From a virus, in the IMG/VR virus record IMGVR_UViG_3300009419_000053, positions 1 to 31,304 of that record: DNA of 31,304 nt; one strand, written 5' to 3'. The first letter of the stretch is position 1. Every line of letters begins with the position of its first letter. Below, piece by piece: positions 1 to 6,382 of this stretch. The translations under genes were made by a program, and so were the position numbers. The notes beneath the pieces were generated by a model that was not told where the DNA came from, made no database searches, and worked only from the letters and a program-made list of their open reading frames with translations.

Positions 1-22
1 AACGCCCGGCATGCCGGGCGTT
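1..22. terminator. Perfect 22-bp palindrome, possible terminator
   Basis: The first 22 bases form a perfect inverted repeat whose core CCCGGCATGCCGGG can fold into a GC-rich hairpin. A T-rich stretch (GTTGTTT) follows on the plus strand. It could end rightward transcripts arriving from outside the window, or the leftward transcript of the gene at 157-375, which stops about 135 bp away. The left side is cut by the window edge, so the leftward U-tract cannot be judged. Between it and 156 I see no gene. Confidence 0.45.
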
Positions 23-156
23 GTTTCATGTGCGCTTGAACCACCGTCGCCACCAGGGCAACCGATGCGCCCACATCACGGCGCCGCAAACGCTGCATTG
101 ATCCACCAGAACCCCGCCGGGGTAGGCGAGGCGGTGTGCTTGAGTGTGGCGGCAGG

Positions 157-375
157 TCATGCTGTCAGCGCGTCAAGGGCGGCGGGCAACTGCGCCACGG
201 GCATCCAATCGGAAGCGGGCGAAACGGTGGAATGGCCTTTGGCGTCATAGGTCACGCGGGTGACTTGGCCGCGGCCTTTGCTCACTTGCGTGCTGACCGT
301 CTTGTCGGCCAAGCGGGCACGGGCGGCCAGGGTAGCGGTTTGGATGTTGCGCATTTGCTGGAAGACGTCGGCCAT
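157..375 (-). CDS. Small phage protein of unknown function (72 aa)
   Basis: The ATG at 375 (MADVFQQM...) is chosen because GGAG lies about 8 bases upstream and the promoter at 401-435 directly precedes it. A longer in-frame reading would start inside that promoter. The protein is soluble, with a polar helical N-terminal half (QQMRNIQTATLAARARLADK) and a short beta-like stretch (GQVTRVTYDAKGHSTV). No family is recognised. It is the only gene between its own promoter and the left edge, so it is transcribed separately from the methyltransferase operon just upstream. It belongs to the set of small leftward genes headed by the repeated promoter, which suggests an early or regulated accessory role; that is inference. 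Confidence 0.75.
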   Translation of the reverse strand: MADVFQQMRNIQTATLAARARLADKTVSTQVSKGRGQVTRVTYDAKGHSTVSPASDWMPVAQLPAALDALTA

Positions 376-400
376 GTGTGTTCTCCGGTGCGTTGTCGAT

Positions 401-435
401 GTAGTTAATTTAACTACTTTTCGGCCGGATGTCAA
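401..435 (-). promoter_or_regulatory. Leftward promoter with palindromic operator, copy 1
   Basis: Reading leftward: TTGACA (435-430), a 17-base spacer and TAAATT (412-407). The -10 lies within the perfect palindrome GTAGTTAA-T-TTAACTAC at 401-417. The downstream leader (ATCGACAACGCACCGGAGAA) matches copies 2 and 4. The stop codon TAA of the upstream gene (410-412) falls in the -10, so the promoter overlaps the end of that gene. It drives the gene at 157-375. Confidence 0.85.
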
Positions 436-769
436 CACCCAGCAACGCGGCGGCCCGTTCGATGTTTTCCAACGTCGGCCGATCGGGGAGCGGGTGCACG
501 TTCAACGCTCGGCGCAAGCGGTGCCAGGCGCCCGCGTGGCGGCGCTCGGCGTGCCACGCTTCGAGCGATTCCCAAGCCTCATGCGTCAGACCCCAGGCCG
601 GGCAAATGACGTGCCCCGTGTCTTTCTCGGCCCGACGTTTCAGGCCGCCATGGTCAAGGGTGGCCCACTTGCGCGCGACCGAAACCACCGTGGCCGGCGT
701 CGGTTCGGCGTTCGTGTTCTCGCGTGCCAAGTACACCACCTGGCCGACGGTCAGGGGCCGGGAAATCAC
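410..769 (-). CDS. Conserved-type phage hypothetical protein (119 aa)
   Basis: The GTG at 769 overlaps the TGA of the preceding gene (GTGA), with GAGGGG about 7 bases upstream. This matches the coupled starts throughout the operon; longer readings lack a ribosome site. The N-terminal half (LTVGQVVYLARE..., then TPATVVSVARKWATLD) resembles a type of small phage protein with a beta-rich 'G-x-x-V-Y ... V-x-K-V-G-R-K-W' core, seen in many tailed phages without known function. The C-terminal half is helical and basic. Its 3' end carries the -35 and spacer of promoter copy 1, and its TAA is in the -10. It is the last gene of the methyltransferase operon. Confidence 0.75.
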   Translation of the reverse strand: MISRPLTVGQVVYLARENTNAEPTPATVVSVARKWATLDHGGLKRRAEKDTGHVICPAWGLTHEAWESLEAWHAERRHAGAWHRLRRALNVHPLPDRPTLENIERAAALLGVDIRPKSS

Positions 770-993
770 GCCAGCCCCTCGACAATGGCGCGCACCTCGG
801 CCGCCCCGCAACCGTTGCGGATCGCCACACGTGCACGCGTAAGCGTCAGCCGGGCCGGGTCAATGCCGCCGGTGCGCTCCACCCGGTTCCACGCCGTGGG
901 GTCGATGAACATGGCAAGGGCGGACATTTCACGCACGCTCAGGCCAGCGACTTCGCGCAACTGCGCGGGATCTTGGGGGATTGCGGTTTTCAT
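766..993 (-). CDS. Small putative helix-turn-helix protein (75 aa)
   Basis: The ATG at 993 overlaps the TGA of the previous gene (ATGA), and its own TGA overlaps the next GTG. Residues about 12-58 (LREVAGLSVREMSALAMF, then AWNRVER, then GIDPARLTLTR) have the rhythm of a Cro/CI-type five-helix domain: a 'G-L-s-x-x-e-m-a' recognition helix pair and a 'W-x-r-x-E' segment as in XRE-type phage proteins. This is by-eye similarity only, and the usual glycine turns are partly missing. If it binds DNA, it is the best candidate in this window for a regulator of the palindromic operators. It could equally be an unrelated small helical protein. Confidence 0.65.
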   Translation of the reverse strand: MKTAIPQDPAQLREVAGLSVREMSALAMFIDPTAWNRVERTGGIDPARLTLTRARVAIRNGCGAAEVRAIVEGLA

Positions 994-1313
994 AGGTGAC
1001 GGCAGGCAAGGACAACGACCCCGACCACCACGGCCAGGTCAAAGGCGAAAATGGCAAGCACGATTCGAGTATGTCGGGACATGGTGCGATCTTTCGGGGG
1101 TTGCAAGGGCGGCAGGCCCAGCACACGGCGCGCGTGGTTCCACTCAGGGCGGAAAGCCACGGGCGCGCGGCCGGGGCGGTAGGAGCTCGGCAGGAGCGCG
1201 CGTTGCACTCGGTCTTCGGCCTGCGTGCTGCACGGGCTGTTGACCTCCTCAAACGCGCCGCGCTCGGGGCCGTGCTGCACACGGTGACCGGGGCGCCAAC
1301 GGGATCCGATCAT
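990..1313 (-). CDS. Hypothetical protein with C-terminal membrane segment (107 aa)
   Basis: The ATG at 1313 overlaps the TGA of the cytosine methyltransferase gene (ATGA), and its TGA overlaps the next ATG, so it is a link in a coupled operon. The first ~78 residues are basic and poorly structured, with a motif-like stretch (STQAEDRVQ, later VAFRPEW). The last ~22 residues (VLAIFAFDLAVVVGVVVLA) form one clear transmembrane helix, giving a possible tail-anchored protein. An in-frame ATG at 1079 would give a 30-residue membrane peptide on its own, so two products are possible. No family is recognised. Confidence 0.55.
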   Translation of the reverse strand: MIGSRWRPGHRVQHGPERGAFEEVNSPCSTQAEDRVQRALLPSSYRPGRAPVAFRPEWNHARRVLGLPPLQPPKDRTMSRHTRIVLAIFAFDLAVVVGVVVLACRHL

Positions 1314-3073
1314 GCGGCGTTCTCCTGAATCTCGGCCATCAAAATTTCGCAGTAGATGCGCTCCCCAAGCCACGCCACGACCGGCACGGCCCAGGAGTTG
1401 CCCAGGGCCTTGTAACGGGGGCCGTCCGGGCACGCAGGCGTGTTCGGGCCGCGCAGCACCTTCCCGCGCTTTTTGAGCTCAGCCTCGAACGATGAGCCAG
1501 CCTTCTCTGCCTGCCTCTGAATGCGCTGATACTCGGTCCATGGGATGTCGGTATAGCCGTCCGGGAAGCCCTGCAGGCGCTCGCATTCCACCGGGGTCAG
1601 GCGGCGAACCTGCAAGCCCTGCAACACCTTCGGTTCGTTATGGCCGCCGTGCGCGCAGGAACTGTGCGCCAGGGTGGGCGAAACACCCGCCGGGGAAACC
1701 ACTTGATCCTGCGCGCTGCCGCCTTGCCACTGCAACGCGACGGCCGCTTGTTGGGAACAGGTCAAACCGTCGTTCACGCTGGTGTCGCGCCCCACGCTCG
1801 GCAGTTGGTCGGCTTGTGCGTTGGCGTTGAAGGCAACCGCCACGTTCAACCCTCCCGACGCGTTGGACGCAGCGGCCAGGCTTGGCGAAACACCCGATGG
1901 GTCGGTGATTCGGTCGTGTGCAAAGTCGTGGCTGTAGTGCGCGTAAACGACACCGGTCGACGGTTGCGCGACGACCGTGGTGGAACTGTTGTCAATGTTG
2001 CCCGGGGTCCGTGCGCGCAGGCATTGGGCCACGTCGTCAAAACTGGCGACCTTTTGCACGCTGGGGTGCGTGCCGTCTTCGCTCGCGTCAAAGCCCTCCC
2101 CGCGCAAGGTGTGGGCGACCAAGAAAGTTTCACTTTCAAAGTCCCCTTTCCAACCGCTGCCAGGCTGGGCAAGCAACGCCGGCGACACGTCAATGGCGCC
2201 GCTGGTGCGGTTGCCGCCAAACGCCAGGATGTGCCCGGCCTCGGCGCCCTTGTCCGTTGCAAGCCCGCTACCACCGTGACCGTTCGGGCCGCACGCTGCC
2301 GTCAGGGGGCCGACAACAGCGGGTTGAACGTAACCCCCTAGGGCTTCGTCGGTCCCCGGGAAACCACCGCCGTCAGTGCATGCCGCAAGGCATCCGGCAA
2401 GGTTTTGCCCCGCTTCTCGGCGCGGCGCAGTATCCCGGCGCACGCCGTGGAACTCAAAAAGAACCGCTGCGGGATCAAACCCCGTTCGAGCACTTGCGAC
2501 AACGAACACACGGCGGCGTCGTTGGGCCACTCCGAAATATTGGGCGTCAAGGATCCGCCACGCGACTGTTCTTTGGGGACCAAGCACGAAACCAGCGTTT
2601 GCCCATTTTCCCCCTGGTGGACTGAGAGGATCAGCTTCGCCGGCCAGTCCCGCCAGGAAGCAACCGAAAGCATTGTCTCGGGTGGTGAGCACGCCGGGGA
2701 CGTTTTCCCAAAAGACGACGGCGGGGGGCTTTCCAAGGGCCTTTCGGCGGGTGTCGATGTCATTGGCAAGTTCGCAAAAGGTCAACGATAGGTTGCCGCG
2801 GGCGTCGTCGAGCGAACGACGCAAACCCGCAACGCTGAAAGCCTGGCACGGCGTGCCGCCACAAAGGACGTCGGGCGCCTCAACCAGCCCCGCACGCACC
2901 ATGGCCGCAATCTGTGTCATGTCGCCGAGGTTCGACACCTCGGGGTAGTGGTGCGCCAGCACCGCCGCCGGAAATGCTTCAATCTCGGCCAGCCACGCTG
3001 CACGCCAGCCCAGCGGGCCCCAGGCCACCGAGGCGGCTTCGATGCCGCTACAGACGGATCCAAACGAAATCAC
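1310..3073 (-). CDS. DNA (cytosine-5-)-methyltransferase, Dcm/M.HhaI type (587 aa)
   Basis: It transfers a methyl group from SAM to cytosine C5. Motifs in order: I, FGSVCSGIEAASVAW (residues 4-18, SAM binding); IV, GGTPCQAFS (72-80), with catalytic Cys76 in Pro-Cys; VI, ENVPG (123-127); VIII, QRRRRVF (184-190); IX-like, RRLTPVECERLQGFPDGY (490-507); X, KALGNSWAVP (555-564). Between VIII and IX lie about 290 residues, a long variable region holding the target-recognition domain and several glycine- and serine-rich stretches. It is longer than in typical single-specificity enzymes. The GTG at 3073 is chosen because it overlaps the TGA of the upstream methyltransferase (GTGA), begins at the usual ISFGSVCSG, and has GAAGGGG upstream. 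No cognate endonuclease is visible, so it likely protects phage DNA from host restriction. The target site cannot be read from sequence. Confidence 0.95.
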   Translation of the reverse strand: MISFGSVCSGIEAASVAWGPLGWRAAWLAEIEAFPAAVLAHHYPEVSNLGDMTQIAAMVRAGLVEAPDVLCGGTPCQAFSVAGLRRSLDDARGNLSLTFCELANDIDTRRKALGKPPAVVFWENVPGVLTTRDNAFGCFLAGLAGEADPLSPPGGKWANAGFVLGPQRTVAWRILDAQYFGVAQRRRRVFVVASARTGFDPAAVLFEFHGVRRDTAPRREAGQNLAGCLAACTDGGGFPGTDEALGGYVQPAVVGPLTAACGPNGHGGSGLATDKGAEAGHILAFGGNRTSGAIDVSPALLAQPGSGWKGDFESETFLVAHTLRGEGFDASEDGTHPSVQKVASFDDVAQCLRARTPGNIDNSSTTVVAQPSTGVVYAHYSHDFAHDRITDPSGVSPSLAAASNASGGLNVAVAFNANAQADQLPSVGRDTSVNDGLTCSQQAAVALQWQGGSAQDQVVSPAGVSPTLAHSSCAHGGHNEPKVLQGLQVRRLTPVECERLQGFPDGYTDIPWTEYQRIQRQAEKAGSSFEAELKKRGKVLRGPNTPACPDGPRYKALGNSWAVPVVAWLGERIYCEILMAEIQENAA

Positions 3074-3567
3074 GCGTGCCCCTTCACGAAAACTAGAAAA
3101 TGGGTGAAGCCTTTTTGGCCGGAAACTTGCCCGAACATCGGCGGCACGGGGCAAAGTGCGAGAACCTCGCGCACCTTTACTTGCGTTTCGTTCCATTTGA
3201 ACACCAGCACGCCGCCCGGCTCAAGTACGCGGAAGCATTCGCGGAACCCGCTGGCCAGATCCTCCCGCCAGCAGTCTCCCAGCCGACCATACTTGGCGGC
3301 AAGCCAAGACCGCGGCCCGGCGTGCACCAAGTGGGGAGGATCAAAAGCCACGACCTTAAACGAGGCGTCCGCGAAAGGTAACGCCCGGAAATCAAACAAC
3401 ACGTCCGGATCAATCGTCACGGTTCGGACGCCCGAGGGGTTGCCCCGGCTGTTGTCGGTGACTGTCAAGGTTTCGCGTCGAATGTCACCAAATAACGCGC
3501 GTGGGTCTGCTTTGTCAAACCACATCATGCGGCTACCGCAACACACATCAAGGGCCAGCGGCTTCAC
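3070..3567 (-). CDS. Class I SAM-dependent methyltransferase, DPPH type (165 aa)
   Basis: From the GTG at 3567 (GTGA overlap with the upstream gene) it begins KPLALDVCCGSRMMWFD, a motif I-like SAM loop (residues ~4-18). Then come GDIR (~27-30), FDFRALPF (~58-65) and FDPPHLVH (~74-81), matching the D/N-P-P-Y/H motif IV of amino-methyltransferases. The end carries FRVLEPGGVLVFKWNE, a Rossmann strand-hairpin. Compact phage proteins with LDVCCGSRMFWFD and DPPH are known as putative DNA methyltransferases. The DPPH motif favours N6-adenine or N4-cytosine chemistry, but the target is unproven and it could act on RNA or protein. It lies immediately upstream of, and is coupled to, the C5-cytosine methyltransferase, which supports a DNA-modification role. 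Confidence 0.88.
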   Translation of the reverse strand: MKPLALDVCCGSRMMWFDKADPRALFGDIRRETLTVTDNSRGNPSGVRTVTIDPDVLFDFRALPFADASFKVVAFDPPHLVHAGPRSWLAAKYGRLGDCWREDLASGFRECFRVLEPGGVLVFKWNETQVKVREVLALCPVPPMFGQVSGQKGFTHFLVFVKGHA

Positions 3568-3875
3568 TTGCGGCCTTTCTGCGCCATGCGGGCACGATGG
3601 GCGGCCTTGGTGCGCGCTCGGTTGCGGGCGACGCGCTTGGACGCCTGGCGGTGCTGGTTTGCGAAGTCGCGCGGGCCGCGGTACGGCGTCCACTTCCCGC
3701 CCTCGACAAGCTGCACCAGCGCGCCGGGGTTGGCCTCGCGCATGCGCTTGAGCACCACGACACGTTCACCATCGGCATCAAAGCCCGGGGGCAACTCGGC
3801 GTCGTTGTACCCGTGGCCGACGACCTCCACCACTGGCGCGTCGGTGACGAACGAAAGCGTGCGGCGGTCATCCAC
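3564..3875 (-). CDS. Hypothetical protein with basic C-terminus (103 aa)
   Basis: Two GTG starts are possible. The one at 3875 (VDDRRTLSF...) has AAGGG eight bases upstream. The one at 3884 has its ribosome site only about two bases away and is less likely. The N-terminal two thirds looks like a small alpha/beta domain (APVVEVVGHG, then RVVVLKRMREANPGALVQLVEGG). The last ~35 residues are strongly basic (QASKRVARNRARTKAAHRARMAQKGRK), suggesting nucleic-acid binding. It overlaps its neighbours by 8 and 4 bases. No family is recognised. Confidence 0.7.
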   Translation of the reverse strand: MDDRRTLSFVTDAPVVEVVGHGYNDAELPPGFDADGERVVVLKRMREANPGALVQLVEGGKWTPYRGPRDFANQHRQASKRVARNRARTKAAHRARMAQKGRK

Positions 3876-4281
3876 GGCGGCCACCCTTCACGGCGGCCAT
3901 CGCCACGCGCAACAGTTGCCCGCGCTGCGCCACCGTCAGTTTGATGCCCAGGGCCTTCGCCCCGTCGAGCATGCGTTTTGCCTCCCACCTGTCGGAATCG
4001 GCCTTGCGAATGGCCGCGATGTCGGCCAAGTGTGCGTCGGCTTCGGCCTTGGAGACGACGCCGAGTTTCACCAGGGCGGCAAACGTGCTTTCAAACTTCG
4101 CCGACCCGCGCAGGTAGGCGACACGGTCTTGCACTTCGCTGGAATAGACGCGGCCGACTTCGGTCACCACGACGACGGCGCCGTGCACGCGGCACACCCG
4201 GCCCGAGACGGGGCGCCGCGGCGGCAGGGGCCAGAACACCAGCGCGTCAACGGCCGGCACGACGGAATGAATGTGGGTCAC
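3868..4281 (-). CDS. Hypothetical protein (137 aa)
   Basis: The reading frame opens at a GTG at 4281 with only a weak ribosome site, 35 bases after the preceding gene's stop, so the exact start is unsure. The N-terminal half is beta-like with hydrophobic strands (RVCRVHGAVVVVTEVGRVYSS). The C-terminal half is helical and charged (SKAEADAHLADIAAIRKAD, then TVAQRGQLLRVAMAAVKGG). It shares an 8-base overlap with the next gene. No function can be assigned. Its place in the methyltransferase operon suggests an early or DNA-related role, by context only. Confidence 0.65.
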   Translation of the reverse strand: MTHIHSVVPAVDALVFWPLPPRRPVSGRVCRVHGAVVVVTEVGRVYSSEVQDRVAYLRGSAKFESTFAALVKLGVVSKAEADAHLADIAAIRKADSDRWEAKRMLDGAKALGIKLTVAQRGQLLRVAMAAVKGGRRG

Positions 4282-4316
4282 GGTTGGGGCCCGGTTGAAG
4301 TTGAGGTGTAGTGATA

Positions 4317-4616
4317 TTAACGACCAATGACGGCGGCGTCAATAGCGGGGAGCTCGGGAGGGACTTCCCCGCGCTGCAGGAACAGCGCCAGCACCAGGGC
4401 GTTGACCTCGGCGACGTCCGAAGCCCTCAAACGGTAAGTCACGCAACGGGGCTTGTCGGCCTGGCGCACGGCCTCGGCGTAGCGGTTGGACATGCAGGCG
4501 ACACACTGGCCGGTCGAAACGTAGCGGGGGGAATCGTGGCCGTTCTTGCAAGGCTTGGCGGTTCTGTACGTTTTTCGGCCCAGCCTGGCTGCATCTTGGC
4601 GTGAAATCTTGAGCAT
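4317..4616 (-). CDS. Small protein with C-x(n)-C-x2-C zinc-binding motif (99 aa)
   Basis: First gene of the leftward methyltransferase operon. The ATG at 4616 has GAGGGG about 6 bases upstream. Residues ~22-42 (KPCKNGH...G-QCVAC) carry one Cys, a following His, and a CxxC pair. This C-x-x-G-H ... C-x-x-C arrangement is common in short phage proteins and in the zinc knuckle of HNH nucleases. The rest of an HNH core is absent, so nuclease activity is not claimed. The following basic helix (NRYAEAVRQADKPRC) could contact nucleic acid. The C-terminal ~50 residues are helical. The likely promoter lies in the AT-rich region to its right. Confidence 0.75.
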   Translation of the reverse strand: MLKISRQDAARLGRKTYRTAKPCKNGHDSPRYVSTGQCVACMSNRYAEAVRQADKPRCVTYRLRASDVAEVNALVLALFLQRGEVPPELPAIDAAVIGR

Positions 4617-4910
4617 CGGAACCCCTCAAATCATACTTTTTTCAACTTTACCCACTTCGGCGGGGTAACGCAACACATAGGGGAAAACGGGGCAAAAATC
4701 GTAAAAACCCCGCACCCACCATGAGGGTCCGCTACTCCCCCGCCTACCTACATATAAAATCATACTTACGTTTATACGTTATTCTTTAACACTCTATCTT
4801 TACTAGAGGGTATAGAGGGTAAAGAGGGTAAGGCTTTAAAATCAACAACTTAGAGCACCCACCGAATCGCGTTGTGGCGGGTCGTGGCGGGTGGGTTTAG
4901 GATCGCAGGC
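4617..4910. promoter_or_regulatory. AT-rich divergent control region
   Basis: This 294-base gene-free gap separates the leftward methyltransferase operon from the rightward terminase gene, and is much richer in A/T than the rest. It holds an 11-bp direct repeat AAATCATACTT (4628-4638 and 4757-4767; AAGTATGATTT on the minus strand, containing the -10-like TATGAT). It also holds three tandem 9-mers at 4805-4831 and an inverted repeat CTCTAT/ATAGAG (4792-4797 and 4812-4817). Next to the terminase start the 10-base unit GTGGCGGGTC/G is repeated. I could not find a convincing -35/-10 pair with standard spacing. It lacks the palindromic operator found at the other leftward units, so it is probably controlled differently. 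Confidence 0.6.
4805..4831. repeat. Three tandem 9-bp repeats (AGAGGGTAT/A)
   Basis: AGAGGGTAT, AGAGGGTAA and AGAGGGTAA lie head to tail with no spacer inside the divergent intergenic region. Short iterated sites with this regular 9-bp period often bind a regulator or replication initiator. A period near one helical turn would place copies on roughly the same DNA face. The function here is unknown. Confidence 0.8.
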
Positions 4911-5645
4911 ATGAAACGCAGCACATTGACCGACCGGGAAAACGCTTTTGTGGCCGCCAGGCTTCGCGGGCTGGGGGTGAGGGAGGCTTACGAAGCGGCG
5001 TACTCAACCGCAGGCATGAAAAAGCAGACGGCGGCCGTCAAGGCCTCGTCGGTCGAGCATCGCCCCCGCGTGGCCGCCGCCCTGGCCGCGCACAAGGCCG
5101 CCGCGCTCGAAGCGGCGCAAGTCGATATGCAATGGGTTCTCGCTGAGTGGGTGCAGCTGGTGCGGGCGGATCCGTCCGAGCTCGCGCGCATCGTGCGGGA
5201 TGCCTGCCGCCATTGCTGGGGCTTCGACCACCGCTATCAGTGGCGCGACGAAAACGAATGGGCCTTGGAATGCGCCAAGGCGGTCGAGGCGGGCAAGCCG
5301 GCGCCGGACCTGGCCGGGGGCTATGGTTTCCGCCGCACGCGCGGCCCACATCCCGAGTGTCCGCACTGCGAGGGCGAAGGAATCGAGCGGGTCCAACTGG
5401 CCGACCTGCGCAACGTATCGCCGGCGGCGCGACGCCTGTTCGCTGGGGTGGAGCGGACCAAATCGGGGTTCAAGATTCACACCCGTTCTCAGGATGCGGC
5501 CTTGACCAACATTGCAAAGGTCCTGGGCGGCCTGGCCGAGCACGTGAAGCACTCGGGCGCCGTGGGCGTCGTCACGACCGACGCGGCAACGCTGACGCCC
5601 GAACAGCGCGCCCGGGTCGTCAAGGCCCTGCGCGGCCTGTTATGA
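4911..5645 (+). CDS. Terminase small subunit, Terminase_2-like (244 aa)
   Basis: Recognises phage DNA for packaging and delivers it to the large terminase. The N-terminal ~75 residues (LTDRENAFVAARLRGLGVREAYEAAYS...) are the helix-turn-helix-like DNA-binding region of the Terminase_2 type. A central insertion has two Cys pairs, CRHC (~101-104) and CPHC (~150-153), likely one zinc site. The C-terminal part (LADLRNVSPAARRLFAGVERTKSG...) ends in a helix for oligomerisation or large-subunit contact. The ATG at 4911 is preferred over an upstream in-frame start at 4872 because the protein then starts at MKRSTLTDRENAF. The ribosome site is weak. The gene is convergent with the next minus-strand gene and overlaps it by 6 bases. 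A 1.4 kb leftward block separates it from the large subunit, which normally follows directly. Confidence 0.9.
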   Translation: MKRSTLTDRENAFVAARLRGLGVREAYEAAYSTAGMKKQTAAVKASSVEHRPRVAAALAAHKAAALEAAQVDMQWVLAEWVQLVRADPSELARIVRDACRHCWGFDHRYQWRDENEWALECAKAVEAGKPAPDLAGGYGFRRTRGPHPECPHCEGEGIERVQLADLRNVSPAARRLFAGVERTKSGFKIHTRSQDAALTNIAKVLGGLAEHVKHSGAVGVVTTDAATLTPEQRARVVKALRGLL

Positions 5646-5876
5646 CGGCGTGCCCTCGCGCCAATGGCGCTCAAGGACCGGCAACAGGCGTTCGAGGGCG
5701 CGGGCTTTGCCGTCGCTGTAGGACGACCGCGCGCCGTCAACGGCGGGGTGCGCGCCGGCGGGATAGGTGACCACGAACGCGCCGCCCACTTCGCGCAGGC
5801 GGGCGCACATCGGATGCGCCAGCACCTGGGCCCGCAGGCCCTCGACGGTGGCGGTGTTTTCGCGGGGGCCGGGCAT
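5640..5876 (-). CDS. Hypothetical protein (78 aa)
   Basis: The ATG at 5876 lies 2 bases after the stop of the preceding leftward gene, in the same transcript from promoter copy 2. The protein is small and soluble: a helix (TVEGLRAQVLAHPMCARLREV), a short strand (GAFVVTYPAG) and a C-terminal basic helix (GKARALERLLPVLERHWREG). No family is recognised. Its end overlaps the small terminase gene tail to tail, and no terminator is seen between them. Confidence 0.65.
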   Translation of the reverse strand: MPGPRENTATVEGLRAQVLAHPMCARLREVGGAFVVTYPAGAHPAVDGARSSYSDGKARALERLLPVLERHWREGTPS

Positions 5877-5878
5877 GC

Positions 5879-6118
5879 TCAGGCCTTGAAGTAAACGCAG
5901 GTCATTTCAAGGTCTTCGCAGGCGTCCACGGTCACGTCGGTGCCAACCTTGCGCAGCACCTCAACCAGGGCGGCGGCCGGGTGGGCGGCGGTGCCCTCAA
6001 AGCTGGCCGTCCAAAGATCCGCGCCGCGGTGGGTCACTTCAACGGCGACACCGACTTGGGCGGTGAGCGTGGCGGCCATGGTGGCGACGACCTGGGCGAA
6101 GGTGCTGGGCTTGGTCAT
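5879..6118 (-). CDS. Hypothetical acidic protein (79 aa)
   Basis: First gene behind promoter copy 2. The ATG at 6118 has GGAG about 9 bases upstream, in a leader nearly identical to those at 375 and 11648. It shows a helix (FAQVVATMAATLTAQVG), a strand (AVEVTHRGADLWTASFEG), a second helix (AAALVEVLRKVG) and a final strand (VDACEDLEMTCVYFKA). This fits a compact alpha/beta fold, but no family is recognised. It forms a two-gene unit with the gene at 5640-5876. Confidence 0.75.
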   Translation of the reverse strand: MTKPSTFAQVVATMAATLTAQVGVAVEVTHRGADLWTASFEGTAAHPAAALVEVLRKVGTDVTVDACEDLEMTCVYFKA

Positions 6119-6144
6119 GTCGTGTTCTCCGGTGCGTTGTCGAT

Positions 6145-6179
6145 GTAGTTAATTTAACTACCTTCCGCGCCGTTGTCAA
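6145..6179 (-). promoter_or_regulatory. Leftward promoter with palindromic operator, copy 2
   Basis: TTGACA (6179-6174), a 17-base spacer and TAAATT (6156-6151), with the perfect palindrome GTAGTTAATTTAACTAC at 6145-6161. The TGA stop of the upstream gene (6178-6176) is part of the -35 hexamer. The leader to the start codon at 6118 matches copies 1 and 4 almost base for base. Confidence 0.9.
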
Positions 6180-6370
6180 CACCCCGCAAGCCCGAACAGG
6201 AAACCGGCGATGCCGCCAAGCAACAGGGCGGCCAGGGTGTAGGCGGCGTCTTCGACGAACTCAAGCACCGCGCGCACCCGCCAGAACCGCCGTTCATAGG
6301 CGGCGGCCGGCTCCCCAGGTTGGGGGTTCACGAACCGCGAATAGAGCACCAGACGGGCGAGGTGGTCCAT
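6176..6370 (-). CDS. Small predicted membrane protein (64 aa)
   Basis: The ATG at 6370 follows a weak AAGG site. The N-terminal ~40 residues are charged (MDHLARLVLYSRF..., then AAAYERRFWRVRAVLEF). The last ~20 (YTLAALLLGGIAGFLFGLAG) form one transmembrane helix ending in Cys. It is last in the unit started by promoter copy 3, and its TGA lies in the -35 box of copy 2. Small one-span phage proteins like this can be lysis, exclusion or inner-membrane accessory factors; nothing here decides between them. Confidence 0.65.
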   Translation of the reverse strand: MDHLARLVLYSRFVNPQPGEPAAAYERRFWRVRAVLEFVEDAAYTLAALLLGGIAGFLFGLAGC

Positions 6371-6382
6371 GGTCGGGGCCTT

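Noticed and set aside
112-124. ACCCC-GCC-GGGGT as a terminator for the gene at 157-375
   Set aside because: The stem is only 5 bp with a 3-base loop and no T-run on the minus strand.
260-1243. Long plus-strand open frame (327 codons) across the left region
   Set aside because: It is opposite the well-supported coupled minus-strand genes, is Arg/Pro/Ala-rich as GC-rich shadow frames are, and has no ribosome site or known domain.
4628-4638. TATGAT (minus strand) as the -10 of the methyltransferase operon
   Set aside because: No -35-like hexamer at 16-18 bases, and the start codon would be only about 10 bases from the RNA start. Kept only as a direct repeat.
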